A stretch of 56,188 bases of DNA from CAYVFC01 sp964450715 (GCA_964450715.1 CAYVFC010000042.1:1-56188); one strand, 5' to 3'. Numbered from the stretch's first letter, positions 36,632 to 45,589 are shown. Numbers and translations are program-made. The notes: a model not told the origin generated them from the letters alone.

Positions 36632-39215
36632 CTAGGGAGGCCGGCGCGCCGGTGTCCAGGCGTTTTCCGTGTGGCACAATCCGCAATCGAGCGGATACCC
36701 GCGCGCGGTGTGGTCCGCCGGCCAGCGGGCGACCGGTCCGCCCGGGCCGTGGCACTGCCCGCAATCGAAGAAAAGGCCGCCAAAGGCCCCCGCGTAGCTG
36801 TTGCCCGGGTGGCAGTCGCGGCAGCCCAGCGTCCGGTGTCTTCCGCGCAGCCGAAAACCGGTGTGGTAGTAGCGCGCGGGCTGCCAGCCCGGCTGCCGGT
36901 GGCAGCTCGCGCAGTCGGTGGAGAAACCCGCGGCCAGGTGGTCGGGCACGTTGCCCGGCCTGGTGAAATCCTGCAGGTGACAGCTCTGGCACTCGACCGA
37001 GGTGCCGGCGTACCGGCCGGCCGGGTGGCAGTCGCGGCAGCGGGCGGTGCGCTCCGCGCAGCGGGTAGGCCTGGTGCGAGAAGCGGGCCGGCGAGAAGCC
37101 GGTCTCCCGGTGACACTGCTCGCAACGCGCGAAAGCGACGTCGGTATGCAGCGGATCGGTGACGCGCGCCGCGTCCTTCTGGTGGCAGAAGGCACAGTCG
37201 GTAGGGATGCCCTGGTAGGTGCCGATGCCGTGGCAATCCTTGCAGCGGGCGGTGCGGTGCGCTCCGCGCAGCGGGTAACCCACGCTCGCGTGGCTGAAAC
37301 GCGCGGGAAGCCAGTCGTGCTGGTTGTGGCAGCGGCCGCACTCTCTTCCCAGCGCGTTGTTGTGAGCGTCGTCCTCGAAATGGCACTGCTGGCACTGGGT
37401 GCCGAGCCCCTCCAGCCGGCGGTCCCCGGCGTGACAGCGCGCGCAGGCAACCTGCTCGTGCCTGCCCTGCAGCCGGAAGGCCCCGGTCTCGTGCCTCGCC
37501 CGCTCGACTTGCTCGAAGCTGACCGTGCTGTGACAGCTGCCGCACCCCTCTCCGTATCGGCCCTGGTGCGGGTCCCGGTGGCACCCGTTGCACTGGCGAC
37601 CGGCCACGGGAAAGAGCCTGTCGACCGGCGGCGGCTCGAGTCCCGCCGTCCACCCCGGTTCGGGCAAGGGCGCGCCCTTCTCCGGCACGCGGTGGCAGAA
37701 ACCGCAGGCTGCTTGCCGGTGCTTGCCGGTGCGGGCGAAGCCGGTCATCCGCTCGTGATCGAAGCCCGGCGCTCCTCCCTCGGGCGTGTGGCACTTCTCG
37801 CATTGCTTGCCCAGCCGGCCCCGGTGCGGATCGCTCTTGGCGTGGCAGGTGTAGCAGCTCAGCGACTCGAACCGGTAGCGGTCGTTCAGGTGGCACTGCT
37901 CGCATTTGACTTTTCTATGCTTGCCCACCAGCGGAAAGCGGGTATGGCTCTCGCGGCCGACCGCCGTTTTGGCAAAACGCACCCCGGTGGAATGGCAGCG
38001 GCTGCAGTCGGCACCGAGCTGCCCGGCGTGCGCGTCCTTGTGGCAATCGGAACAGGCGCTCTTGCCGGAACGGTAGATCCCGCCCTGGTGGCACTTGCCG
38101 CACCGGTTCTTCTTGCCCAGCCGCGCGTGATAGCCGGTCAGGGGGAAGCGCGAATCGCTGTCGTGGTTGAACTGTCCGGCTGCTGCCCCGCCTTCCGGGT
38201 GACAGCTGGTGCAACGCTTGTCGGAGAGCTCGGCCGCGTGGCTCTTGCGCCCGGTGTGGCAGCGCAGGCACCAGGCGTTGGACCGGTCGGGGAGGTCCGC
38301 GAAGGCCGGGGCCAGCTTCTTTCCCTTTCGATGACAGCTGGCGCAGGCGAGCTTCGCGTGCCGGCCTCGCAGGGCAAACCCGGCCCTTGCCCGGTGGTCG
38401 AACCCGCTCGGCCTGCCGCCCGGCACCTTGTGGCAGCTGCCGCACCCGACCGAGGAGAACCGGTTCTGGTGCGGGTCGCCGTGGCAACCGGCGCACCGAG
38501 TGCCCGGTTTGCGGCCGCTCGTCCGGTGGCACTTGCCGCACGCGACCTCGCGGTGGCCGGCCCGCAGCGGAAACCGGGTTTGATCGTGATCGAAGGAAGA
38601 GGGTTTCCAGGGCCGGTCGACGGCGTGACACTGCTTGCAGTCGTCCCCGGCAAAGGGCGCCCGGTGGCGGCTCTGGTGGCACTGCTTGCAGGCACGCAGG
38701 GTGGTGGAATGCACGTCCCGGTGGCAGGACCCGCATTCGGGCGAGAGCCCCGGGTAATAGGTACGGCCGGAGCGCGTGCGCTTCTTGTGGCAGGAGGCGC
38801 AGGCGATGACGCTGTGCTTCTTCTCCAGCTTGAAGCCGGTCCGGTCATGGTCGAAATTCTCGCGGCCTCCCACCTGCCGCCAATCGATGATGTTGTAGCC
38901 TCTGCCCTTGTGCTGGGTGTGACAGGCGATGCAGCGCTTCTGGAAACGGGCGTGAAGCCCCTTCCCGCTCCGGATGCTCTTGCTCAGGGTCTTGTGGCAG
39001 GCCAGGCACTTGTCATTGGTCACGCCTCCGCCCAGGTCGTGGCACCGGGTGCAACTCCGGCTGTTGTCCAGGTCGGCGTGGGTCTCGTTCAGCTTGCCGG
39101 GTGAGACGCGGAAGAATTCCTGCGCGCTCGAGGACGATACCGATACGACGACGAGCGCAAAGCAAAGCGTGTAGAAGAGCTTCGTCGCCGTCCTGTCTTG
39201 CACCGTGCGAAACAC
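36632..39215 (-). CDS. 34-haem periplasmic c-type cytochrome, frameshifted
   Basis: Export signal LFYTLCFALVVVSVSSSSAQ is followed by 28 CXXCH motifs in one frame and six more (CRDCH, CQSCH, CASCH, CRDCH, CGQCH, CGLCH) in the next frame. The frame breaks at about 37048 by a 5-nt shortfall. Haem repeats have the pattern FDH..T.FPL.G.H....C..CH, then C..CH.DPH.G..G..C..CH. The first start in frame is a TTG at 39311, but GTG codons at 39215 or 39203 give a better signal peptide. First gene of the conduit operon, 36 bp before the fusion gene. Its length suits a periplasm-spanning wire. Confidence 0.88.
37040..37060 (-). other. 5-nt contraction causing the frameshift
   Basis: Read on the minus strand, the earlier copy of this haem repeat (about 37240-37275) has GCGCACCGCACCGCCCGC. 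Here it reads GCGCACCGCCCGC, one CACCG unit fewer. Restoring five bases would continue the protein from YPLRGAHR into TARCRDCHPAG. It may be true slippage or an assembly error. Confidence 0.8.
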
Positions 39216-39481
39216 TCGAATCCAACGCGCGGGGTGGAATCGACCCGGGGACACGGATTGCCGCACGCGCCGCGTCCGCGCCGTACTGGTACGACCCGTT
39301 TCCCTTCTCAATGGCCGGATGTCGTCGTTTTCATCACCCCGGCCCGAAAAACGACCGCGGTTGCGGCTAGAAGTCGGGCGATAGTCGAGCGCTCCGCGGC
39401 TGGCGACACCTCCCCGCGACCGGCGGAATCTCCGGCTGGCTTACGGATTTCTTTCGCCGGTTTCCGTGATATCTAGGGTCC

Positions 39482-40489
39482 GTGTCCGGATTCAACCAGC
39501 CTCGTCGCTCGACGGGTTGCACCGTGCTGGTAGCGGTTTTCTGGATTTTGGTATCCACCGCCGCGGTCCGCGGTCAGTCGATCCCGGGCGTGGAGCTGCA
39601 GTGGGACGTGCCGGAAAGCTGCCCCGAGACCGACGCCGTGCTGAACGAGGCGGGTAGGTTGATCGGGGACACGGGCGGAACGGCTCCCGCGACCGTTGAG
39701 ATCGAGATCCAGGAACGCGAGGACGGCTCGTGGCGGCTGTGGCTGGAGATTGACGGCGAGGAGGTATCGGGCGAACGCGAGCTTTCCATGGGATCGTGCC
39801 GCGAAGTGCGCGAAACAGCGGCGCTTCTCATCGCGCTGGCGCTCGACCCGGAAGGCAGGCGAAGCGAGGCGACCCGGGAGCAAATAGAACGAGTAACCTT
39901 GCCGCCCGAGAGCGAGGAAACCGTGGCCGTCCGCCCCGAGGTGGACGGACCGGACGGCGAACAAAACTCGACGCGCGGGCAAGCCCGGTTCGAGATCGGG
40001 TTGCTGGCCTTGCTGGACACGGACCTTCTTCCCCGGCCCACCCCGGGCTTCGGCCCGTCGCTGGCCTTGCTGATCCGCCCGCTTCGCGTTCAGCTGTGGG
40101 GCGGCTACTTTCTTCCGCAAAGCGCAAGCGTGGCGGGAGGTGACCAGGCCCGGATCTCGCTGTTTCTGGCAGCCGGCGGGCTGGAACTGGACTACCTGTT
40201 CACCCTGTCCGCCGTGGATATCGGACCTTGCCTCGGGGCAGAGCTGGGTTACCTGGGCGGGCAGTCGCAGAACGTCGACCTGGAGAGAAGCGACGGCGTG
40301 CTGTGGTCGGCGTTGCAGGGCGGTGTTACCTTTGGACTGAAGGTGGTTGAGCCGTTGTCCCTCAAGGCCAACGCGGTTGCAGTGCTTCCCCTGCGCCGTC
40401 CGGAATTTGCACTACTGTACCTGGGAACGGCGCACAGGACCGCGGAGGTGTCCTTCCGGTTCGGCCTCGGCGCGGCCTTGCGTTTCTGA
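39482..40489 (+). CDS. secreted beta-barrel-like protein of an ECF sigma operon
   Basis: The 335-residue product starts with GTG at 39482 and has a signal peptide (LVAVFWILVSTAAVRG). A domain of about 100 residues (ELQWDVPESCPETDAVLNEAG, IEIQEREDGSWRLWLE) precedes a C-terminal half with strand-like segments (PSLALLIRPLRVQLWGGYF, PCLGAELGYLGGQ, VSFRFGLGAALRF). The ending in an aromatic-rich strand and F suggests an outer-membrane barrel. Proteins of this layout accompany ECF sigma factors in Myxococcota, as here, 39 bp before the sigma gene. It diverges from the cytochrome operon. Confidence 0.72.
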   Translation: MSGFNQPRRSTGCTVLVAVFWILVSTAAVRGQSIPGVELQWDVPESCPETDAVLNEAGRLIGDTGGTAPATVEIEIQEREDGSWRLWLEIDGEEVSGERELSMGSCREVRETAALLIALALDPEGRRSEATREQIERVTLPPESEETVAVRPEVDGPDGEQNSTRGQARFEIGLLALLDTDLLPRPTPGFGPSLALLIRPLRVQLWGGYFLPQSASVAGGDQARISLFLAAGGLELDYLFTLSAVDIGPCLGAELGYLGGQSQNVDLERSDGVLWSALQGGVTFGLKVVEPLSLKANAVAVLPLRRPEFALLYLGTAHRTAEVSFRFGLGAALRF

Positions 40490-40528
40490 CGTAAAAAACC
40501 ACCCGCGTGGCCATTAACCGGTTTAACA

Positions 40529-41143
40529 GTGTCAACTGTGCCAGGCTCGAATTCCAAGGTCGCTCGCTCGGACACGGAGGAAACGATCGAGAAGGCGTTG
40601 AAGGCGACGAATGGAAACCAGACTCCGAGCTTCGAAGAGCTGTACCAGGACCACTTCGACTTTGTCTGGAGAACGGTGCGCCGACTGGGCGTTTCCCCGG
40701 CGCTGTTGCACGACGCGGCGCAGGACGTGTTCCTGGTGGTCCACCGCCGCCTGGGCGAGTACGAGCCCCGCTGGCATCCCAGAACCTGGCTCTTCGCCAT
40801 CGCCCAGCGCGTGGCCAGCGATTACCGCAGAACCGAGCGCCGTAAAGGAGGACTTCTACCGCTGCGCGACAGCCTGCCCGCGCCCGAGCGCGAGGGACCG
40901 TACGAGGGAGCCAGGAAGAACCAGGCTTCCGATATCATTCTACAGTTTCTGGAGAGCCTGGACGACAACCGGCGTGCGGCCTTCATCCTGGCGGAGCTGG
41001 AACAGATGAGCGCGGCAGAGGTATCGGCGGCGCTCGGCATCAACCAGAGCACGATTTATTCCCGGCTGCGGTCAGCCCGGCAAGAGCTGGTCTCCTTTGT
41101 GTCCCGAAACCATCCCGACGCCTTCGAGGGATACAATGGATAA
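40529..41143 (+). CDS. ECF-type RNA polymerase sigma factor
   Basis: The 204-residue protein begins with GTG at 40529; a second GTG at 40538 is possible. Region 2 reads LYQDHFDFVWRTVRRLGV, DAAQDVFLVVHRRL and RTWLFAIAQRVASDYRR. Region 4 reads LDDNRRAAFILAELEQMSAA with the helix-turn-helix VSAALGINQSTIYSRLRSA. It directs RNA polymerase to a small regulon, usually held inactive by a membrane partner. The stop overlaps the next start by 8 bp, so sigma and partner are translationally coupled. It may control the divergent cytochrome operon, but no evidence shows that. Confidence 0.92.
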   Translation: MSTVPGSNSKVARSDTEETIEKALKATNGNQTPSFEELYQDHFDFVWRTVRRLGVSPALLHDAAQDVFLVVHRRLGEYEPRWHPRTWLFAIAQRVASDYRRTERRKGGLLPLRDSLPAPEREGPYEGARKNQASDIILQFLESLDDNRRAAFILAELEQMSAAEVSAALGINQSTIYSRLRSARQELVSFVSRNHPDAFEGYNG

Positions 41144-42182
41144 GCTTCCTCCCCACATAGCCGCCCTGGTGGACGCCGCCCGTACCGCCCACGATCCCGC
41201 CCCCGAGGATCGGGAGAAGGTGGCCGCGGCGCTGGCCGCAGCTATACCGGGCTCGAGCCTGGGCAGCGCCGGCACACAGAGCGCGGCAACGTCCGGGGCC
41301 GGCGGGAGCGCGGTCACCGAAGCCGCTGCAGCCGGAGCCAGCGAGTCGCTCTTTCCGCCTGCGGCCGTCGGTCTGGGACTGGGGAGCAAGCTGCTGATCG
41401 CGGCGGCGGTGGTCGGCGTCGTGGGAGGGCTGGCAGCGTTGAAACCGTGGGAGCGCCCGGACGAGGATCCGAGGGAAACGCTCGACCGCGAACCGGTCGC
41501 GGAAACCGTGCGGCCGGCCGAGCCCGCTCTCGCGGCCCGGGCCGGGCGAGCTACGGCGACGACTTCAGCGCACGCCGTTGACCGGTTGCCGGATACCGAA
41601 CCGGTACCGCCGGTGGTGGATGGCGTTTTGTCCTCGAAAACCGTACGGCCTGTGCCGGGCGTGTCATCGAAACCGCCGCGCTCGCGTAAAGCGGCGCGAG
41701 AGGCCCGGAAGGCCCCCATCTCTACGACGGACCGAGCGGTTGCCACTACGACGGCGCAGGCCGATCGCTACCGGGCTTCGAACACGAACGTTGCTGCGGG
41801 CGAAATCCAAAAGCACGCGGTCGAGACCCGTGAGGAAGAGCTCGCCGCGCCCGCTCCCGTACCGGAGCCCGAAATGGCCCTCGCCGAGCGAGTTCCCGCC
41901 CGCAGCCGGGGCGACGAGGAGCTAACGCTGATCCGGACGGCCACCGAGGCGCTACGGGACGGGCATCCGGAATACGCACTGATCGCGCTGCAGGAGCACG
42001 CCTCCCGTTTTCCGCGCGGGGTGCTGCAACAGGAGCGCCGGGCGCTACGCGTGCTGGCGCTGTGCGAGCTCGGCCGGCTCGAGCGCGGACGGCGCGAGCG
42101 AGAGCGCTTCCTGCGCGAGAACCCCGACTCCCCCTTTGCCGGACGCGTGCGCCGGGCCTGCCCCGGCGCCGCGGGGCGCTAG
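41136..42182 (+). CDS. membrane partner of the sigma factor (putative anti-sigma)
   Basis: The 348-residue protein starts at the ATG overlapping the sigma stop (ATGGATAA); the earlier in-frame GTG at 41097 lies within the sigma gene. A short cytoplasmic segment (PPHIAALVDAARTAHDP) precedes one membrane helix (LLIAAAVVGVVGGLAAL). A long low-complexity linker then leads to a C-terminal TPR-like block (LIRTATEALRDGHPEYALIA, RALRVLALCELGRLERG). The layout matches the proteins that follow ECF sigma genes in Myxococcota and probably regulate them. No zinc-binding anti-sigma motif is visible, so the mechanism is open. Confidence 0.75.
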   Translation: MDKLPPHIAALVDAARTAHDPAPEDREKVAAALAAAIPGSSLGSAGTQSAATSGAGGSAVTEAAAAGASESLFPPAAVGLGLGSKLLIAAAVVGVVGGLAALKPWERPDEDPRETLDREPVAETVRPAEPALAARAGRATATTSAHAVDRLPDTEPVPPVVDGVLSSKTVRPVPGVSSKPPRSRKAAREARKAPISTTDRAVATTTAQADRYRASNTNVAAGEIQKHAVETREEELAAPAPVPEPEMALAERVPARSRGDEELTLIRTATEALRDGHPEYALIALQEHASRFPRGVLQQERRALRVLALCELGRLERGRRERERFLRENPDSPFAGRVRRACPGAAGR

Positions 42183-42191
42183 GAGCGCCGC

Positions 42192-42812
42192 ATGCGCTTG
42201 GACGCACAGTCGCGGGCGATATCTTCGTGGTCGTGTTTCGGTATGCTCTTTCTATTCTCCGCCGCCTGCGGTGAGGGCCCGGTCATCTACCTGGGTGGCG
42301 ATAACCCCGGTCCCGCGGTGGCGTCCGACTCCGGTTCCGCGGGCGGCTCCGGCGCTTCGGGTGCCGTCGTCGAACCGGATGCGGGCACGCCGCCCGTGGT
42401 CCAGCCCGACGCTTCGCCGCCTGCCGTCGTGACAGACGCCGGCACGCCGCCAACGGTGGCAACGGACGCCTCCGAGCACGTTCCGGAGAACGACGGCGGT
42501 ACCGCAACCCAGCACGGTGGCGAGTGCAGCACGAACCTCGACTGCCGCGGCGGGACGCGAACGCTCTGCGACACTTTCAGCAACACCTGCGTTCAGTGCT
42601 TCACCGACCTGGACTGCCGTGCATCCGAAGAAGAACGACGGCTCTGCGACACCTCGCGCAACATGTGCGTGGAGTGCTTCACCGACGCCGATTGCCTTTC
42701 GCGCGAATATCCCCTCTGCGGTCCCCACTACCGGTGCGTGAGCTGTCTGACCGACGCCGATTGTGCCCCGTTAACGACCTGCAGCCTCGAAGAAGGCGAG
42801 TGCCACGAGTGA
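42192..42812 (+). CDS. Cys-rich lipoprotein of the ECF operon
   Basis: The 206-residue product has a lipoprotein signal (GMLFLFSAAC) and a linker rich in Asp, Gly and Pro. Four Cys-rich units follow: ECSTNLDCRGGTRTLCD, CVQCFTDLDCRASE, CVECFTDADCLSREYPLCG and CVSCLTDADCAPLTTC. Such CxxDxDC units are common in exported myxobacterial proteins and are probably disulfide-bonded. It starts 9 bp after the anti-sigma-like gene and ends the four-gene operon. Confidence 0.8.
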   Translation: MRLDAQSRAISSWSCFGMLFLFSAACGEGPVIYLGGDNPGPAVASDSGSAGGSGASGAVVEPDAGTPPVVQPDASPPAVVTDAGTPPTVATDASEHVPENDGGTATQHGGECSTNLDCRGGTRTLCDTFSNTCVQCFTDLDCRASEEERRLCDTSRNMCVECFTDADCLSREYPLCGPHYRCVSCLTDADCAPLTTCSLEEGECHE

Positions 42813-42997
42813 CCGCGGCCGGCGAGCTCCGGTTCCGCATCGATTCCCCGGGGCGATCCGAGGTGGAGGGGCGATCACGAAGATGAACAACCGCTGGAAT
42901 CGGTTCGTCTGTGGTGTTAAACCATACCGATAAAATACCGACCCGCGACGCCTGTTGATACCTCCTTCGATCGGCGTCTACCGGGTAGCCGCCGCGC

Positions 42998-43681
42998 TCA
43001 CCCCAGAAAAACGGAGTACTCCATGCCGTCGCCGAGGCTCAGGGTGGTGGACGCGAAGCCGTTCGAGGGCGACTGCATGTACTGGACGTAAGGCCGGAGC
43101 GACTTGCGAAAGGTATAGATATTGTCCGCCAGAACTATCGAGCCCCTGCGTAACCTCGGCTGCAGCAGCTGGAGTATGCGGAGATAGAGCGTCTTCCACC
43201 CGTCCAGCAGGACCAGGTCCACCGGGGACGGTACGTCGGCCAGCGATTGCAGCGCGTCACCCGGCCGGACCTCGACCACCTCCTGCAGGCCCGCCCGGGT
43301 CAGGTTCTGGAGGGCCGCCTCGCGCTTGGAGGCTTCGATCTCCGTTCCGATCACCAAGCCGCCGCCGTTGTCGCGCACGGCCGAGGCGAGATAAATGGTC
43401 GAGACGCCGAAGGAGGTGCCGAACTCCACCACGCGCCGGGCAACGACGGTCCGCGCCACCAGGTAGAGGAACTTCCCCTGCTCGCGCGACACCGGTATGA
43501 AAGCGTTACGCAACAACCTGCCCAGGGTGGCCGTATCCAGGTCGCGTCGCACGAGCCGGTATAGTCCCAGCGAAGGGCCGGCCAGCGCCAAGCGCAGGAA
43601 GTCCCAGCGCGCGCCGGCGTGCAACCCGTCCAGCACTTCCCTGACTTTCTCGTCCCTCAGGGAGCTCGGGCTCTCTTTCAT
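42998..43681 (-). CDS. class I SAM-dependent methyltransferase
   Basis: The 227-residue protein starts at the ATG at 43681 after AGGCGAG. The SAM-binding motif is VVEFGTSFGVSTIYLA, with VIGTEIEASK at the second strand and DLVLLDGWK at the fourth. This is the layout of the catechol O-methyltransferase or Methyltransf_24 family. The N-terminal 75 residues are helical. It begins 22 bp after the Cys-rich repeat lipoprotein gene, on the same strand, so the two may be cotranscribed. The substrate is unknown; a link to the lipoprotein is only a possibility. Confidence 0.85.
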   Translation of the reverse strand: MKESPSSLRDEKVREVLDGLHAGARWDFLRLALAGPSLGLYRLVRRDLDTATLGRLLRNAFIPVSREQGKFLYLVARTVVARRVVEFGTSFGVSTIYLASAVRDNGGGLVIGTEIEASKREAALQNLTRAGLQEVVEVRPGDALQSLADVPSPVDLVLLDGWKTLYLRILQLLQPRLRRGSIVLADNIYTFRKSLRPYVQYMQSPSNGFASTTLSLGDGMEYSVFLG

Positions 43682-43703
43682 TGCGTCTCGCCTCGCTGTC
43701 TCG

Positions 43704-44523
43704 TTATCGTCCACCTGACGAATCACCCCGGGAAGGAGGTTCGCCCTGGGCCTTGGCGTGTGGGCACTCACGGCCGGCATTGGGGCAGTTGCACTTTCCA
43801 TCCGGGCCCCTGTAGGGGCATTCGCCCTGGGCCTTGGCGTGTGGGCACTCACGGCCGGCATTGGGGCAGTTGCACNNNNNNNNNNNNNNNNNNNNNNNNN
43901 NNNNNNNNNNNNNNNNNNNNNNNNNNNNNNNNNNNNNNNNNNNNNNNNNNNNNNNNNNNNNNNNNNNNNNNNNNNTTTCCATCCGGGCCCCTGTAGGGGC
44001 ATTCGCCTCCGGCCTTCATACAACCGCGCCGACCGTCTACGTCTTTATATAAGCACCCGCCGGAAGCTTTCGCGTGCCGGCACTCGCCGTTTGTCTCGGT
44101 GTCGGGAGACGCCCCGTGCGCACCCGCGTGCGGGCAGGCTCCCTGGATCCTTCCGTATGGGCATCCACCGCGCGCTCGGTCGCGAGGGCATTCGCTCGCC
44201 TTCGGCGACTCGTAGTCCTCTGCGCCGCATTCTCCACGTTCCGGCTCACAGCCCGGCGTCGTTCCCGGTGCCCGATCCGCAGCGCCCTCGCTCTCGGCGC
44301 CCGGTTCGGTCGGCGCGGAGCGGGCGAGCGACGCACCGGTTCGCTGTAACGCATCTGCAGACGGCGTCTCGACTGGCAGAGGCGGTTCGGCCACGTCGGC
44401 TGCCCGGTCGCAACCCGAAACCGCGACCGCCATCCCCAGCGCCGTCGCGACCGCCGCGGCAATCGCCAGCCGGGCTCCCGTGATTTTCGCCATTTCGATG
44501 TTGGAGATGTTCGTCGGTCTCAT
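43704..44523 (-). CDS. Cys-rich tandem-repeat lipoprotein spanning an assembly gap
   Basis: The start is the ATG at 44523 with GGAGAAAG before it. A lipoprotein signal (ALGMAVAVSGC, Cys38) precedes degenerate Cys units (CPRDRARGGCPYG, CPHAGAHG, CLYKDVDG). Then come 27-residue repeats: CPYRGPDGKCNCPNAG followed by RECPHAKAQGE, each with five Cys and one His. The run of N (43876-43975) falls inside this array, so the true length is unknown. The ending is PPSRGDSSGGR. Cys/His density suggests metal or redox binding at the envelope; I know no family. The AbiE stub lies directly upstream. Confidence 0.75.
43746..43875 (-). repeat. 81-bp tandem repeat array (left of the gap)
   Basis: One full 81-bp unit (43746-43826) is followed by a second copy interrupted by the N run at 43876. 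Right of the gap (from 43976) the array resumes within a unit. Copy number cannot be read from this assembly. Confidence 0.9.
43876..43975. other. assembly gap (100 N)
   Basis: Exactly 100 N, the conventional placeholder for a gap of unknown size, set inside an 81-bp tandem array where short reads typically collapse. Confidence 0.98.
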
Positions 44524-44546
44524 GCGCGCTTTCTCCGCTGTTCTGA

Positions 44547-45005
44547 TCAGGCGGTCTTGTTCCTCGTAGCACCACCGCCGAACGGCTGGCCATACACCTT
44601 CCCGGCGAGCCGACACTCGGCGCGGAATCGAAAGCCATCGTACTGCATCCCGTCGTTCACGATCTCCGGGTGGTCGCTGTCCGGGCCGACTTCGAAAGTC
44701 ATGAAGTCACCGAGGTCTTGTCTGCCAGCCTCCTGTAACCTCGCCAGGACGTCGTCGGGAGAGCCCACCAGCCTCAGATCGATGTCCTTCGTAGTACGCG
44801 CCCGCTCAAGGCGGCTTTCGAGCACAAGCCCACCTTTGAGCGTAGCGGTATCACCAAGCGCGGCGCCGATACGTGCGAGGAAGCGGTCGAATACCAGCAG
44901 CTGCCTCTTGCGGGCGAACCCGGCGCCCGTCTTCGTTGCCGAGCGGAGCCGATGTTCGAGTGCCTGCTTGAAAGCCGCGGGTGAGGAGTAGGTATGGGTC
45001 GTCAT
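44547..45005 (-). pseudogene. AbiEii-type nucleotidyltransferase toxin, C-terminally truncated
   Basis: The 152-residue frame carries the AbiEii core: LLVFDRFLARIGAALG, TLKGGLVLESRLERA and RTTKDIDLRL with the Asp-x-Asp active site. It ends abruptly at VYGQPFGGGATRNKTA, while relatives run to about 270-300 residues and continue from YGQPF with a further conserved strand. The end of homology at about 44575 lies 50 bp before the start of the Cys-rich lipoprotein gene. Its start overlaps the antitoxin stop (ATGA). The family modifies nucleic acid or nucleotide targets and causes abortive infection; this copy is probably inactive. Confidence 0.8.
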
Positions 45006-45589
45006 ATACCGAGCCCTCCGAAAATTCGCAGAGACTCTTCGACGTCGCCAAGCTCGGCCCTGGTGACGAGACCCCGACGGACGGCTTGCTGTGCTGCTTG
45101 ACGTAGCAGATCGGGCGGCAGGTCCTCACGAGCGCAGTCGTTCAGCGTGCGGCGAGGGTTAGTGATCGGCACCGCTCCGAACCAGGCCCGGTCGTACGAT
45201 GGCACGTCCGCGTGGTGAAGCACCACACCGTCCGGAACCCTGAAACGGCGTCTTCGCCAGGCGCACGGCAGGGTCAGATGCACATGCGCCGGCAGTACAT
45301 CCGAGAGACCGTGAAGCGACAGCGCGGTCTGATGCGAGACGAGGCCGGCCCTGTCGGACCAGAGCCAGGCAACGACCAGCTCTTCGTTCTCGCCCGCTGG
45401 GAAGTGGACGAGCCGGTAGATGCCCCGGCGTGTTCGTGTGACGCGAGCCGCGCGGATGTGCTTGAGCAGCAGCTGCGACGAGTAGCCGGCCTCGGCTGCC
45501 TGCCTGGTAGTGAAGTAGCCCTCCTGGGCGCTCGCCGTCTCGAACAGCAGGTCCCAGTTTGGCTTTTTGGCAGAGTCGCCCACGCACAA
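45002..45589 (-). CDS. AbiEi-type antitoxin/transcription regulator
   Basis: The 195-residue protein has an N-terminal winged-helix domain (AQEGYFTTRQAAEAGYSSQLLLKHI, RVTRTRRGIYRLVHFP). A conserved middle (VVAWLWSDRAGLVSHQTALSLHGLSD, HLTLP) and a C-terminal block (PITNPRRTLNDCA) follow. This is the type IV antitoxin that represses its own operon and counters AbiEii. The start is a TTG at 45589 with GAGGG upstream; a GTG two codons in is possible. It overlaps the toxin start by four bases. It looks intact although the toxin is cut. Confidence 0.87.
   Translation of the reverse strand: MCVGDSAKKPNWDLLFETASAQEGYFTTRQAAEAGYSSQLLLKHIRAARVTRTRRGIYRLVHFPAGENEELVVAWLWSDRAGLVSHQTALSLHGLSDVLPAHVHLTLPCAWRRRRFRVPDGVVLHHADVPSYDRAWFGAVPITNPRRTLNDCAREDLPPDLLRQAAQQAVRRGLVTRAELGDVEESLRIFGGLGI

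Noticed and set aside
37040..37060. Programmed ribosomal frameshifting in the cytochrome
   Set aside because: No slippery heptamer or stimulatory structure stands out, and comparison with the neighbouring repeat shows a simple 5-nt shortfall.
43876..43975. A low-complexity biological feature at the N run
   Set aside because: It is exactly 100 N, an assembly placeholder, not sequence.
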